Source of the DNA: Oceanicola sp. D3
GTDB lineage: Bacteria > Pseudomonadota > Alphaproteobacteria > Rhodobacterales > Rhodobacteraceae
Length of the DNA: 64,000 bases
NCBI RefSeq assembly: GCF_006351965.1
Contig: NZ_CP040932.1
Coordinates: 2,294,001-2,358,000 of the forward strand
Direction: 5' to 3'
This document shows positions 53,093-63,354 of this stretch, piece by piece (position 1 is the stretch's first letter; each line of letters starts with the position of its first letter). A model generated the notes under the pieces. That model did no database searches, was not told where the DNA came from, and saw nothing but the letters and a program-made list of their open reading frames with translations. Both the position numbers and the translations under genes were made by a program.

Positions 53093-53998
53093 ATGGATTG
53101 GGACAAGCTCAGAATATTTCACGCCGTGGCTGATGCCGGGTCACTTACCCACGCGGGTGAGACGCTGGGGCTGTCGCAATCGGCGGTCTCCCGGCAGATT
53201 CGCGCTCTTGAAGAGAGCCTGAACGCCACCCTGTTTCACCGTCACGCCCGCGGGCTGATTCTCACCGAGCAAGGCGAGCTGCTGTTTGACGCCACGCAGG
53301 TGATGAACCGCCGGCTCGACACCGCCGCCGCGCGTATTCGTGACAGCGAAGAAGAGGTGTTTGGAGAGCTCAGGGTCACAGCCACCACCGGCTTCGGCAC
53401 CCTCTGGCTCACGCCCCGCCTGCCCGCACTGTATGAGCGTTACCCAGATCTTTCGATCGACCTCAATCTTGAAGAGCGGGTGCTGGACCTGCCGATGCGC
53501 GAGGCCGATGTCGCCATCCGCATGAAAGAACCCTCCCAGGCCGACCTGATCCGCCGCCGCCTGATGGGCGTGCGCATGCGTCTCTATGCGTCCGAAGGCT
53601 ATGTCGCGCGCAATGGCGTGCCAAAGGATCTTGATGATCTTTCGCAGCACCGGCTGATCTCTCAGGCCTCACATTCCACCCAAGTGCGGGCCGGGGCCGA
53701 GATGATTCAGGCCCTGCTCACCCATGACGTGACCAAGCGACTCACCGTCAACAACTACTTCGGTGTGCTTCAAGCGGTGATCAACGACCTTGGTATCGGC
53801 CTGTTGCCCGATTATGTCGCCCTCGACACGCCTGGGTTGGTTCGGGTGCTCCCCGAGGAGGAAAGTTCCGAGGTTCCGGTTTTCCTCGCCTACCCCGAAG
53901 AATTGCGTCAATCCAAGCGGATAGCTGCATTCCGCGACTTCGTGACCAGCGAAATTCAAGCACAACGCAGGGCTGTGCGAGAGGCTGCTGCCGAATAG
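53093..53998 (+). CDS. LysR-family transcriptional regulator
   Basis: 301-aa LysR regulator: N-terminal HTH (LRIFHAVADAGSLTHAGETL, SQSAVSRQIRALEESLNATL) and C-terminal effector domain (ELRVTATTGFGTLWLTPRLP, VNNYFGVLQAVINDLGIGLL). Start at 53093 gives the canonical MDWDKLRIFHAV. Divergent from the indolepyruvate oxidoreductase gene, which it probably controls. Confidence 0.93.
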   Translation: MDWDKLRIFHAVADAGSLTHAGETLGLSQSAVSRQIRALEESLNATLFHRHARGLILTEQGELLFDATQVMNRRLDTAAARIRDSEEEVFGELRVTATTGFGTLWLTPRLPALYERYPDLSIDLNLEERVLDLPMREADVAIRMKEPSQADLIRRRLMGVRMRLYASEGYVARNGVPKDLDDLSQHRLISQASHSTQVRAGAEMIQALLTHDVTKRLTVNNYFGVLQAVINDLGIGLLPDYVALDTPGLVRVLPEEESSEVPVFLAYPEELRQSKRIAAFRDFVTSEIQAQRRAVREAAAE

Positions 53999-54146
53999 CT
54001 CACCCTGTGTGCCATGCGCCACAGTCATGGCTGCCATTCGCAGATGCGGCATTTTTTGGCTTGAACGAAAGCGCTGCGTCACCATATGTGAAGACATCAG
54101 GCGCACCGGCTCAGGCCAGCGCGTCTTTTACCTCCCTGTTGGACTT

Positions 54147-54175
54147 AGGCCGAGCTTGTCTCGGCCTCTTTTTTT
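54147..54175 (+). terminator. Strong intrinsic terminator
   Basis: AGGCCGAG-CTTGT-CTCGGCCT is a perfect 8-bp stem followed by C and seven T. It lies about 150 bases past the lysR stop. It could end lysR, or an independent small RNA starting near 54090. The rest of the 362-bp gap (53999-54360) shows no gene I would call; a weaker GC hairpin at 54309-54341 could terminate the leftward gene at 54361. Confidence 0.85.
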
Positions 54176-54360
54176 GTCCAACGGTCTGGTGATCCAGCGA
54201 TGTGAGGGGCCCGGGCGGGGGCCGAATTGCGCGGAGCGTGCACCGAATCAAATCGTCTTGCAAGCCTTCGCTTTCGCTCCACCAAACAGTCTGTTTCCAA
54301 AATAGAAACGGGCACCGCAGCCGATAACGCCACAGTGCCCGCGATCCTGTTTTCAGCGCC

Positions 54361-55017
54361 TTAGAGGTTGCGCAAACCCCGAACGAAGCGACGCTCGCTT
54401 TGGCGCAGCTTCACCCGCTTTTCATCCAGCGCCCGCGGATCAGCCGTGAGGCGAACCGTCTTGCCTGCGTGTTCGCCAACCGCCGCCGAAAGCTTCGCCA
54501 CAATCGTCACGCCTTGGCCGGAGTAGCTGACAGAAATCACCCGACCCAGCACCTGGCCATCAGACGAGAGCAGCGCGGTGCCCTTGTAAGCAGCCAACCG
54601 CTTTGCAAGCAGCAGCCGTTCACGTGCGGCGCGCTCTTCGGCGGACAGGTTTGTTCTGCCGCCCGGCACAGCTGTCGCCACTTCGGGCGCATCGGGGCTG
54701 GTCCCGGTGGTGCTGCCGCCACCAACAGAAACGTCAACCTCAGCATCAACGCCGCCCGTGCCACCAGAGCCGGTGCCGCCGCCAATCGCCACATCTGCCT
54801 CTGCATCAACGCCGCTGCCGCCCCCAATCGACACATCCACATCAGCGCTAATGCCGCCGCCGCCGATCGACACATCGGCATCCACGCCGATGCCGCCACC
54901 GCCGCCGCCGCCACCACCAAGGCCAAGCGCCTCAGCGGAGTTAGGAAGTGCAAAGCAAAGAGCCGCTGCAATAATCGCCGTTCCGCCCTTCAGTCCAGTC
55001 TTGCTCGAGTTGGTCAT
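54361..55017 (-). CDS. Secreted Gly-rich repeat protein with a C-terminal PRC-barrel-like domain
   Basis: 218-aa exported protein. After a signal peptide (GGTAIIAAALCFALPNSAEA) come nine successive Gly and four repeats of the pattern VDA-x-(D/A)DV(S/A)(I/V)GGG, rich in Asp, to about residue 100. A linker and a charged helix (LSAEERAARERLLLAKRLAA) lead to a C-terminal domain (LLSSDGQVLGRVISVSY) resembling PRC-barrel domains. Function unknown. The Gly-Asp repeats might form a beta-roll or bind calcium; this is conjecture. Confidence 0.78.
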   Translation of the reverse strand: MTNSSKTGLKGGTAIIAAALCFALPNSAEALGLGGGGGGGGGIGVDADVSIGGGGISADVDVSIGGGSGVDAEADVAIGGGTGSGGTGGVDAEVDVSVGGGSTTGTSPDAPEVATAVPGGRTNLSAEERAARERLLLAKRLAAYKGTALLSSDGQVLGRVISVSYSGQGVTIVAKLSAAVGEHAGKTVRLTADPRALDEKRVKLRQSERRFVRGLRNL

Positions 55018-55280
55018 TCTTCTACCTTTCGTGAGGTCTGTTCCACCCGACTCAACCCTGAGACAGCATTCGGTCCTAATTGCGTCCATTCATTTAAAAT
55101 TTTAGACACATTTGCCGCGTTTACGCCCGATTGTCCCCAAGACCGCGACAGTTACAAAAAACTGAGTCAAAATCGTGCCAGCCCAATCTGAGAGGCGCCC
55201 CGCCCTGCCCCACCTAAAATTGCGCCTTTCCCTCCTACGGCCCTTTTCCTAAAAGGCGCATGAGCATCAGGGGAGCCTCC

Positions 55281-57440
<2,160 letters not shown>

Positions 57441-57448
57441 CCGGCTCC

Positions 57449-57496
57449 ATTTTCTTGCTGCAAATACTCCCGGGGGTGCGGGGGCAGCGCCCCCGC
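57449..57496 (+). repeat. Dispersed CTTGCTG-AAATA-CCGGGGG element, copy C
   Basis: TTTTCTTGCTGCAAATACTC followed by CCGGGGGTGCGGGGGC and a GGGGGC-AG-CGCCCCC hairpin, located between purL and the next gene. Same orientation relative to the upstream gene as copy B, consistent with a terminator-associated repeat family. Confidence 0.75.
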
Positions 57497-57504
57497 TCCG
57501 ACGC

Positions 57505-58005
57505 ATGAGCCAATTCCCAGACCTCACCCCCGATTGCTCCCGCTGCGCCGCGCTCTGCTGCATGGCGCTGGCCTTCGATGCGGGGGAAGATTTCGCCATC
57601 GACAAGCCCGCGGGCCTGCCCTGCCCCAAGCTGGAGCGCCACCTCTGCTCCATCTACGAAGACCTTGAAGAAGAGGGCTTTTCCGGTTGCGCCCGCTACA
57701 CCTGCAACGGCGCGGGCCAGCGGGTGACGCAAGAGGTCTTTGCCGGAAAGAGCTGGCACGATGAGCCAGAGCTCGCCACCCCCATGTCCGAGGCCCTACG
57801 GCAGATGAAGTCGGTGCATGAGGCGCTCGAACTGCTCGCCATGGCCGAAAATCTCGGGCTGGAAGATGACGACGAAGAGGTCCGCGAGGCCCTCCTCACT
57901 GCGCTCACACCAGAAGAGGGCTTCACCCCCGAAACCCTCGCCGCCACCGGCGACACCCTCAAACGCGTGCCCGCCTTCCTCGCCACCCTGCGCGACTACA
58001 TCTAA
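57505..58005 (+). CDS. Cys-cluster (YkgJ-like) protein
   Basis: 166-aa cytoplasmic protein with eight Cys in an N-terminal cluster: CSRCAALCC, CPKLERHLC and CARYTC (residues about 11-74), matching the Fe-S/zinc-type Cys-cluster family, followed by a helical acidic C-terminal half. Function unknown. It follows purL after the dispersed element. Confidence 0.8.
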   Translation: MSQFPDLTPDCSRCAALCCMALAFDAGEDFAIDKPAGLPCPKLERHLCSIYEDLEEEGFSGCARYTCNGAGQRVTQEVFAGKSWHDEPELATPMSEALRQMKSVHEALELLAMAENLGLEDDDEEVREALLTALTPEEGFTPETLAATGDTLKRVPAFLATLRDYI

Positions 58006-58010
58006 GGCCC

Positions 58011-58033
58011 GTAGGGTGGGCAATCTGCCCACC
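58011..58033. repeat. Dispersed palindromic repeat, copy 2
   Basis: Same 23-bp sequence as at 28372, starting 5 bases after the stop of the Cys-cluster gene. It marks the left edge of the decayed aminotransferase fragment. Confidence 0.88.
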
Positions 58034-58123
58034 ACCCCCTACATCCGCCGCAACACCTCGGCATATTCACCTGGCCCTGCGCCCAGAGTCAAACTCCAGC
58101 CCCGGCCTCACGGCACCACATCC
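58034..58123 (-). pseudogene. Decayed duplicate of the aminotransferase 3' end
   Basis: This stretch aligns with the end of the neighbouring aminotransferase gene (58150-58285): CCCCCTACATCC, CCGCCGCAAC-CCTCGGCA, GCGCCC-GAGTCAAA-TCCAGCCCCGG and TCACGGCA recur in order. Two segments of roughly 20 and 31 bp are missing, the larger precisely between two copies of CGCCCCGCG in the intact gene. It cannot encode a protein. It lies between two identical palindromic repeats, so repeat plus gene end seem to have been duplicated together. Confidence 0.75.
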
Positions 58124-58146
58124 GTAGGGTGGGCAATCTGCCCACC
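58124..58146. repeat. Dispersed palindromic repeat, copy 3
   Basis: Same 23-bp sequence; lies 7 bases downstream of the aminotransferase stop (leftward gene). Copies 2 and 3 are 113 bp apart. Confidence 0.88.
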
Positions 58147-58153
58147 AAACCCC

Positions 58154-59293
58154 CTACATCCCGGGCACCGCCTCAATCAACCGCCGCAACCCCTCGGCAA
58201 TATCCGCCTCGCCCCGCGCATAGGAAAACCGCAGCCACTTCGCCCCGCGCCCGGAGTCAAAATCCAGCCCCGGGGTCACGGCAACCCCTGTCTTTTCAAG
58301 GATCTGCTGCGAAAACTTCAAGCTGTCGTCGGTCATCTCCGACACATCCGCATAAACGTAAAACGCCCCATCCGGCGGCGCGAAACGGGTAAAGCCGGCC
58401 TTCGGCAACCCCTCCAGCATCGCCGCCCGGTTGCGGGCATAAACCGCCCGGTTTCCCTCCAGCTCCTCCTCGCAATCCAGCGCCGCGAGCGCCGCCACCT
58501 GCGCCACATGCGGCGGGCAGATAAACATGTTCTGCGCCAGCCGCTCATAGGTGCGAATGTCGGCCTCCGGCACCACCATCCAGCCCACCCGCCAGCCGGT
58601 CATCGAGAAATACTTGCTGAACGAATTGATCACCACAACATCGTCCGTCAACTCCAGCGCGCTCACTGCCCGGTCGCCATAATGCAGCCCGTGATAGATC
58701 TCGTCGCTCACAACCGAGGCCCCAACCTCCCCGGCCCGCTCCAGCAACGCCCCAAGCGCCGCGCGGTCCAGAATGGTCCCCGTCGGGTTCCCCGGCGAAG
58801 CAAGGATCAACCCCGCAAGCCCCTCCGGCACATCCTCCGGCGCAGGCTGCATCCGCGTCGCCAACCGCGCCTCAATCTCCACCGGCTGCAAGCTCAACGC
58901 CCGCAAGATCTGCCGATAGCTCGGATACCCCGGCGCCCCCAGCCCCACCTTCTCGCCCGCGTCGAACAGCGCCGTAAACGCCAACAGAAATGCCCCGGAA
59001 GAGCCCGTCGTCACGATCACCCGCTCCGGGTTCAGCTCCACGCCGTACCAACGCTTGTAAAGCGCCGCGATCCCGGCCCGCAGCTCCGGCAGCCCCAGCG
59101 CCACCGTGTAGCCCATCGGCCCGGCCTCCAGCGCCGCCGCCACCGCCGCCCGCGCGCCCGCGGGCGCTGGCGTGCCCGGCTGGCCCACCTCCATGTGGAT
59201 CACCGAGCGCCCGGCCGCCTCTGCCGCCCGCGCCGCCTCCATCACGTCCATCACGATGAAGGGATCAACCTCGCTTCGTCTTGAAACCCGCAT
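58154..59293 (-). CDS. Class I/II pyridoxal-phosphate aminotransferase
   Basis: 379-aa aminotransferase of fold type I. The PLP lysine is in INSFSKYFSMTGWRVGW; cofactor contacts include GSSGAFLLAF and SPGNPTGTIL; a C-terminal Arg is in WLRFSYARGEADIAEGL. Resembles aspartate/aromatic or branched-chain transaminases; exact substrate not determined. Divergent from the DsbA-family gene. Confidence 0.9.
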   Translation of the reverse strand: MRVSRRSEVDPFIVMDVMEAARAAEAAGRSVIHMEVGQPGTPAPAGARAAVAAALEAGPMGYTVALGLPELRAGIAALYKRWYGVELNPERVIVTTGSSGAFLLAFTALFDAGEKVGLGAPGYPSYRQILRALSLQPVEIEARLATRMQPAPEDVPEGLAGLILASPGNPTGTILDRAALGALLERAGEVGASVVSDEIYHGLHYGDRAVSALELTDDVVVINSFSKYFSMTGWRVGWMVVPEADIRTYERLAQNMFICPPHVAQVAALAALDCEEELEGNRAVYARNRAAMLEGLPKAGFTRFAPPDGAFYVYADVSEMTDDSLKFSQQILEKTGVAVTPGLDFDSGRGAKWLRFSYARGEADIAEGLRRLIEAVPGM

Positions 59294-59418
59294 GCGCCTC
59301 TCCTTAACCTGCTGCCACCACTATCAAGCGGCGCCCTGCCGTCAATGCCGCGCCAGCTTGCGGCACAGCCCTAACCGTGCCACACCCGCGCACGACCGCT
59401 ATCCAAAGGACGACGCCC

Positions 59419-60168
59419 ATGTTCCGCGCCCCCCTTCTCGCCGCAACCCTCGCCCTCGCGGCGCTTCCCGCCGCCGCCTTCGACGCCTCCGCCATGACGG
59501 ACGCCGAGCGCGAGGCTTTCCGCGCCGAGATCCGCGCCTACCTGCTCGACAACCCCGAGGTGCTGATGGAGGCCATCGGCGTGCTCGAAGAGCGGCAGGC
59601 CGCCGAGCAGGCGCAAGGCGATGTCGCCCTCGTGGCAAACCACGCCGACGCCCTGTTCAACGACGCCAATTCCTATGTCGGCGGCAATCCCGAGGGCGAT
59701 ATCACCATCGTCGAATTCATGGATTATCGCTGCGGCTACTGCAAAAAGGCCTTCCCCGAGGTCGAAAGCCTGATCGAGGCCGATGGCAACATCCGCTTCA
59801 TCGTCAAGGAATTCCCCATTCTCGGCGAGCAATCCGTTGTCGCCTCCCGCTTTGCCATCGCCACGCTCCAGCAAGTCGGCCCCGAGGCCTACAAGGCCGT
59901 GCATGACGGGATGATGGAACTGCGCGGCGAATACACCGAAGCCACGCTGAGCGCGCTTGCCAAAGACGCAGGCTTCGACCCGGCCCCCGTGCTGGCCGCG
60001 ATGGAGAGCGACGAGGTCAGCGCCGTCATCGCCGAAAACCACGCCCTCGCCCAAGCCATGCAAATCACCGGCACGCCCACCTTCGTGCTGCAAGACCAGA
60101 TGCTGCGCGGCTACGTCCCGCTGCAAGCCATGATGGGCCTCGTGGCAGAGGCACGCGGCGCCAAGTAG
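59419..60168 (+). CDS. DsbA-family thiol:disulfide oxidoreductase
   Basis: 249-aa periplasmic protein: signal peptide MFRAPLLAATLALAALPAAA, an N-terminal helical extension (AEREAFRAEIRAYLLDNPEV), and a thioredoxin fold with active site CGYC in FMDYRCGYCKKAFPEV and cis-Pro region GTPTFVLQDQ. The layout matches the DsbA/Com1-like group. Start at 59419 follows AAAGGACG. Its TAG stop is formed by the first bases of palindromic repeat copy 4. It could help fold cysteine-containing exported proteins such as those of the xoxF island. Confidence 0.9.
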   Translation: MFRAPLLAATLALAALPAAAFDASAMTDAEREAFRAEIRAYLLDNPEVLMEAIGVLEERQAAEQAQGDVALVANHADALFNDANSYVGGNPEGDITIVEFMDYRCGYCKKAFPEVESLIEADGNIRFIVKEFPILGEQSVVASRFAIATLQQVGPEAYKAVHDGMMELRGEYTEATLSALAKDAGFDPAPVLAAMESDEVSAVIAENHALAQAMQITGTPTFVLQDQMLRGYVPLQAMMGLVAEARGAK

Positions 60169-60187
60169 GGTGGGCAATCTGCCCACC
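60165..60187. repeat. Dispersed palindromic repeat, copy 4
   Basis: Same 23-bp sequence. It overlaps the end of the DsbA-family gene: the repeat's GTAG supplies the last base of the Lys codon and the TAG stop. The hairpin then follows directly and may act as terminator between the convergent dsbA-like and ispG genes. Confidence 0.9.
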
Positions 60188-60235
60188 ACGCGCTGAAGCT
60201 CCCGCAGCGGCGGGCACCCCGCCCGCCCTGCTTCG

Positions 60236-61357
60236 CTACTCTGCGGCCTCGGCCTTCGCTTCGATCTCCGCAGCCTTGGCCTCAACCTGCTCCACAATCT
60301 TCTCAACCATCTCGTCGTTGCTGATCTTGTGGTCCTGTTTCCCGGCCAGATACACCATTCCGTGCCCCGCACCGCCGCCGGTAAAGCCCACATCCGTCAT
60401 CAGCGCCTCGCCGGGGCCATTCACCACGCAGCCGATGATGCTCAGGCTCATCGGCGTCTTGATGTGCTCCAGCCGCTTCTCCAGCGCTTCCACCGTCTTG
60501 ATCACGTCAAACCCCTGCCGCGCGCAGCTCGGGCAGCTGATGATGTTGACCCCCCGGTGCCGCAGGCCCAGCGATTTCAAGATCTCATAGCCCACCTTCA
60601 CCTCTTCCACCGGATCGGCAGAGAGGCTCACGCGGATCGTGTCGCCAATTCCCATCCACAGCAGGTTGCCGAGGCCAATCGCGCTCTTGATCGTGCCGCT
60701 GGTCAGCCCACCGGCCTCGGTGATGCCCAGGTGAATCGGCGCATCCGTGGCATCAGCCAACTGCTGGTAGGCCGCCGCGCTGAGGAACACGTCCGAGGCC
60801 TTGCAGCTGATCTTGAACTCATGAAAGTCGTTGTCCTGCAACAGCTTGATATGGTCGAACCCACTCTCCACCATCGCTTCCGGGCAGGGCTCGCGGTATT
60901 TCTCCAGCAGGTGCTTTTCGAGGCTCCCGGCATTCACCCCGATCCGGATCGAGCAGCCGTGGTCCTTGGCCGCCCGCACAACCTCCTTCACCCGCGCCGA
61001 ATCCCCGATGTTGCCGGGGTTGATCCGCAGGCAGGCCGCGCCCGCCTCGGCGCTTTCCAGCGCCCGTTTGTAGTGAAAGTGAATATCCGCCACGATCGGC
61101 ACCGGGCTTTCGCGCACGATCTCCTTCAGCGCCTTCGAGCTGGCCTCGTCGGGCACCGAAACCCGCACAATGTCGGCCCCCGCCTCGGCGCAGCGCAACA
61201 CCTGCTCAATGGTCGCCTTGGCATCCGTCGTGGCGGTGTTGGTCATGGTCTGCACCGAAATCGGCGCACCGCCACCCACCGGCACATTGCCCACCATCAC
61301 CTGCCGGCTCTCTCGCCGGTAGATGCTCCGCCACGGGCGCACTTCGTTGATCGACAT
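60236..61357 (-). CDS. ispG: 4-hydroxy-3-methylbut-2-en-1-yl diphosphate synthase IspG
   Basis: 373-aa Fe-S enzyme of the MEP isoprenoid pathway. Iron-sulfur cysteines appear in [12 protein letters not shown] and [12 protein letters not shown]; the N-terminal TIM barrel has [19 protein letters not shown] and [11 protein letters not shown]. Start at 61357 follows GGAGGTTTC. The tail is Ala/Glu-rich. Preceded by the RodZ-like gene in the same direction, 96 bp away. Confidence 0.96.
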   Translation of the reverse strand: MSINEVRPWRSIYRRESRQVMVGNVPVGGGAPISVQTMTNTATTDAKATIEQVLRCAEAGADIVRVSVPDEASSKALKEIVRESPVPIVADIHFHYKRALESAEAGAACLRINPGNIGDSARVKEVVRAAKDHGCSIRIGVNAGSLEKHLLEKYREPCPEAMVESGFDHIKLLQDNDFHEFKISCKASDVFLSAAAYQQLADATDAPIHLGITEAGGLTSGTIKSAIGLGNLLWMGIGDTIRVSLSADPVEEVKVGYEILKSLGLRHRGVNIISCPSCARQGFDVIKTVEALEKRLEHIKTPMSLSIIGCVVNGPGEALMTDVGFTGGGAGHGMVYLAGKQDHKISNDEMVEKIVEQVEAKAAEIEAKAEAAE

Positions 61358-61453
61358 GAAACCTCCGGCAACTGCTCGCGTCACGCCGAGAGATAGGCCG
61401 CGCCTGCCCTGCCGACAATGCGAGATTTCAGCGCGGGGGCTCCGCTGGCGCGG

Positions 61454-63157
61454 TTATTCCGAAACCAGCTGCCCGTTCTCGGCAACCATCACGCTTTGCA
61501 GCGCCGGATCGCGGCTGAGGTCGGCCACGGCAAGGCTCTCGGTCGCACCCTCTGCGCTGAGCGCGAAGTTCGAAACCACCTCACCCCGGCTGCCAATCGG
61601 CCCATAGGCCTGCCCACCGGCAACCACATAGATCGAGCCCGCATCGCCCGTGCGCAGCGTTGCCGCAACCTCGGCCTGCGGCAGGCTGTAGCGGTCGCCC
61701 GGCTGCATGATGCGCTCATAGATGGTGCTGCCGTCAGCGGCGCGCACCCGCACCCAGCTCGGGCGCACGGCCACAAGCTCCACCAGCGGCTGGCCATCAG
61801 CCGTCACCTTCGGCGCGCCAGCCACAATCGCCTCGGCGGCGGCGCGCAGCTCTTCGTAATTCTCCGGCGCATTCAAAGGCTTCTGCGGCGCTTCTGCCAG
61901 CACACGGGCCAGCGCCCCATCCGATCCGGCGTCGGCCACGGTAAAGCTGTCACGCAACGCGTCGCGGCGCAGTTCCAGCCCCGAAACCACATTACCCCGC
62001 GCACCAGCCGGGCCATATGTCTTGCCGTCCATCGCAAAGTAGACGGCCCCCGCCGCGCCCGTGCGCAGCACCGCCACATCATCGCCCTCAGGCACAATCC
62101 AGCGCTCGCCAGCGTTCAGGGTCTTCTCGAACAGGATGTTGCCCTCAGCGTCCTGCACCCTCACCCAGGCCGGAGCGGTGGCAACCAGTTCCAGCACATC
62201 GGCGCTCTCCACCACGGTGCCGTCATCGCGGCGCACCTCGCTGGTGCCGGCCACAAGCTCTGCGCCCCGCCCGGCTCCTAGCCCTGCTCCGGGCGCCAAG
62301 GCCCCCTGCGTGGCCGGGTCCAGCGCCGCAATCGGGCCATCGCGCGGGGTCATCACCGGCGTATCAAGCGCCTGCGGGCGATAGAGCCGGTCCAGCGCAT
62401 CCGGGGTCGCGGCATCCACGCCAGCATATTCGGGCGCAGCGCTCTCAGGCATGGAGGGCGCAGCCAGCGGGTCCAGATCGGCCACAACACCGGGCGCCTC
62501 ATCCACCGGGGCCACTGAAACGCGCTGCACCTGCTGCAACACGGCCCAGCCGCCATAGCCCACTGCACCAATCAGCGCGAGCAGCACCAGCGACGAGCCA
62601 ATCGCGCCGGGCTCGATGCGCGAAAGCAGGCTGTCGCCACGCGGGGTGAAGGTCACATTCGGTTCGGCAAACGGGTCTCTCGCACCGGCCACCCGGGTAA
62701 GCGGGCGTGCCTTGGGCTTGCCAGCCCCATTGGGGCCGCCCCCCTTGAGCCGCGTCAGCATCCCGCCAAGCGCGCCCTCGGCGGCAGCGGTTGCCTCCTT
62801 GGAAACCTTGCTTACCTCGCCCTTGCGGCCGTTCTGCTCCAGCCCGGACAGGGTGGCAAAATCGGCCTCGCGGCAGAAGGTTTCAAAGGCCCATTCCGGG
62901 TCCAGCGCCAGATAGCGGGCGTAAGAGCGCACGTAACCGGCAATAAAGCCGGGGGTCTCAAAGGCACTCGGGTCAGAGTTCTCGATTGCGGCAATGTAGG
63001 TGGCCTTGATCTTCAGCTCGCGCTGCACGTCCAACAGGCTCTTGCCCATGGTCGCTCGCTCGCCGCGCATGATATCGCCGAGCCTCAGATCGAAATCATC
63101 AAAACCCTTCGGCGGCGCTTCCTCCGCATCCGGCTTTGGCGTCCTGCGCCTTATCAT
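61454..63157 (-). CDS. RodZ-like helix-turn-helix membrane protein with duplicated DUF4115 domains
   Basis: 567-aa protein: N-terminal HTH (about 22-95; GKSLLDVQRELKIKATYIAA, TPGFIAGYVRSYARYLAL), a linker, one membrane helix near 190-210 (SSLVLLALIGAVGYGGWAVL) and a periplasmic part with two copies of the DUF4115 domain (WVRVQDAEGNILFEKTLNAG and WVRVRAADGSTIYERIMQPG). RodZ links MreB to the membrane in rod-shaped cells; the two-domain form is longer than usual. Start at 63157. Confidence 0.87.
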   Translation of the reverse strand: MIRRRTPKPDAEEAPPKGFDDFDLRLGDIMRGERATMGKSLLDVQRELKIKATYIAAIENSDPSAFETPGFIAGYVRSYARYLALDPEWAFETFCREADFATLSGLEQNGRKGEVSKVSKEATAAAEGALGGMLTRLKGGGPNGAGKPKARPLTRVAGARDPFAEPNVTFTPRGDSLLSRIEPGAIGSSLVLLALIGAVGYGGWAVLQQVQRVSVAPVDEAPGVVADLDPLAAPSMPESAAPEYAGVDAATPDALDRLYRPQALDTPVMTPRDGPIAALDPATQGALAPGAGLGAGRGAELVAGTSEVRRDDGTVVESADVLELVATAPAWVRVQDAEGNILFEKTLNAGERWIVPEGDDVAVLRTGAAGAVYFAMDGKTYGPAGARGNVVSGLELRRDALRDSFTVADAGSDGALARVLAEAPQKPLNAPENYEELRAAAEAIVAGAPKVTADGQPLVELVAVRPSWVRVRAADGSTIYERIMQPGDRYSLPQAEVAATLRTGDAGSIYVVAGGQAYGPIGSRGEVVSNFALSAEGATESLAVADLSRDPALQSVMVAENGQLVSE

Positions 63158-63354
63158 GTGGCCTGCCCCGTGCGCATTTCCATATGTATCCCCAAGACCT
63201 ATGGCGATTCGTGCGCTACACGCCAAGATCACGTACAGATTACCATGATGCTAACAGTGATGCACTTGCAGATGCGATTACCAGAGGCTTCTTGCCGATG
63301 AGTAAAGACCCATCGGCTAGGAACTCTGCAAATGTCTTAAAACTTAAGCGCCGC

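Noticed and set aside
58011-58146. Pair of identical palindromes considered as a mini CRISPR or att sites
   Set aside because: Only two units, spacer derives from the neighbouring gene, further copies lie elsewhere, and no cas or integrase gene is present.
63295-63316. Hairpin CCGATG/CATCGG downstream of hemA as terminator
   Set aside because: Six-bp stem without a U-tract; too weak to call.
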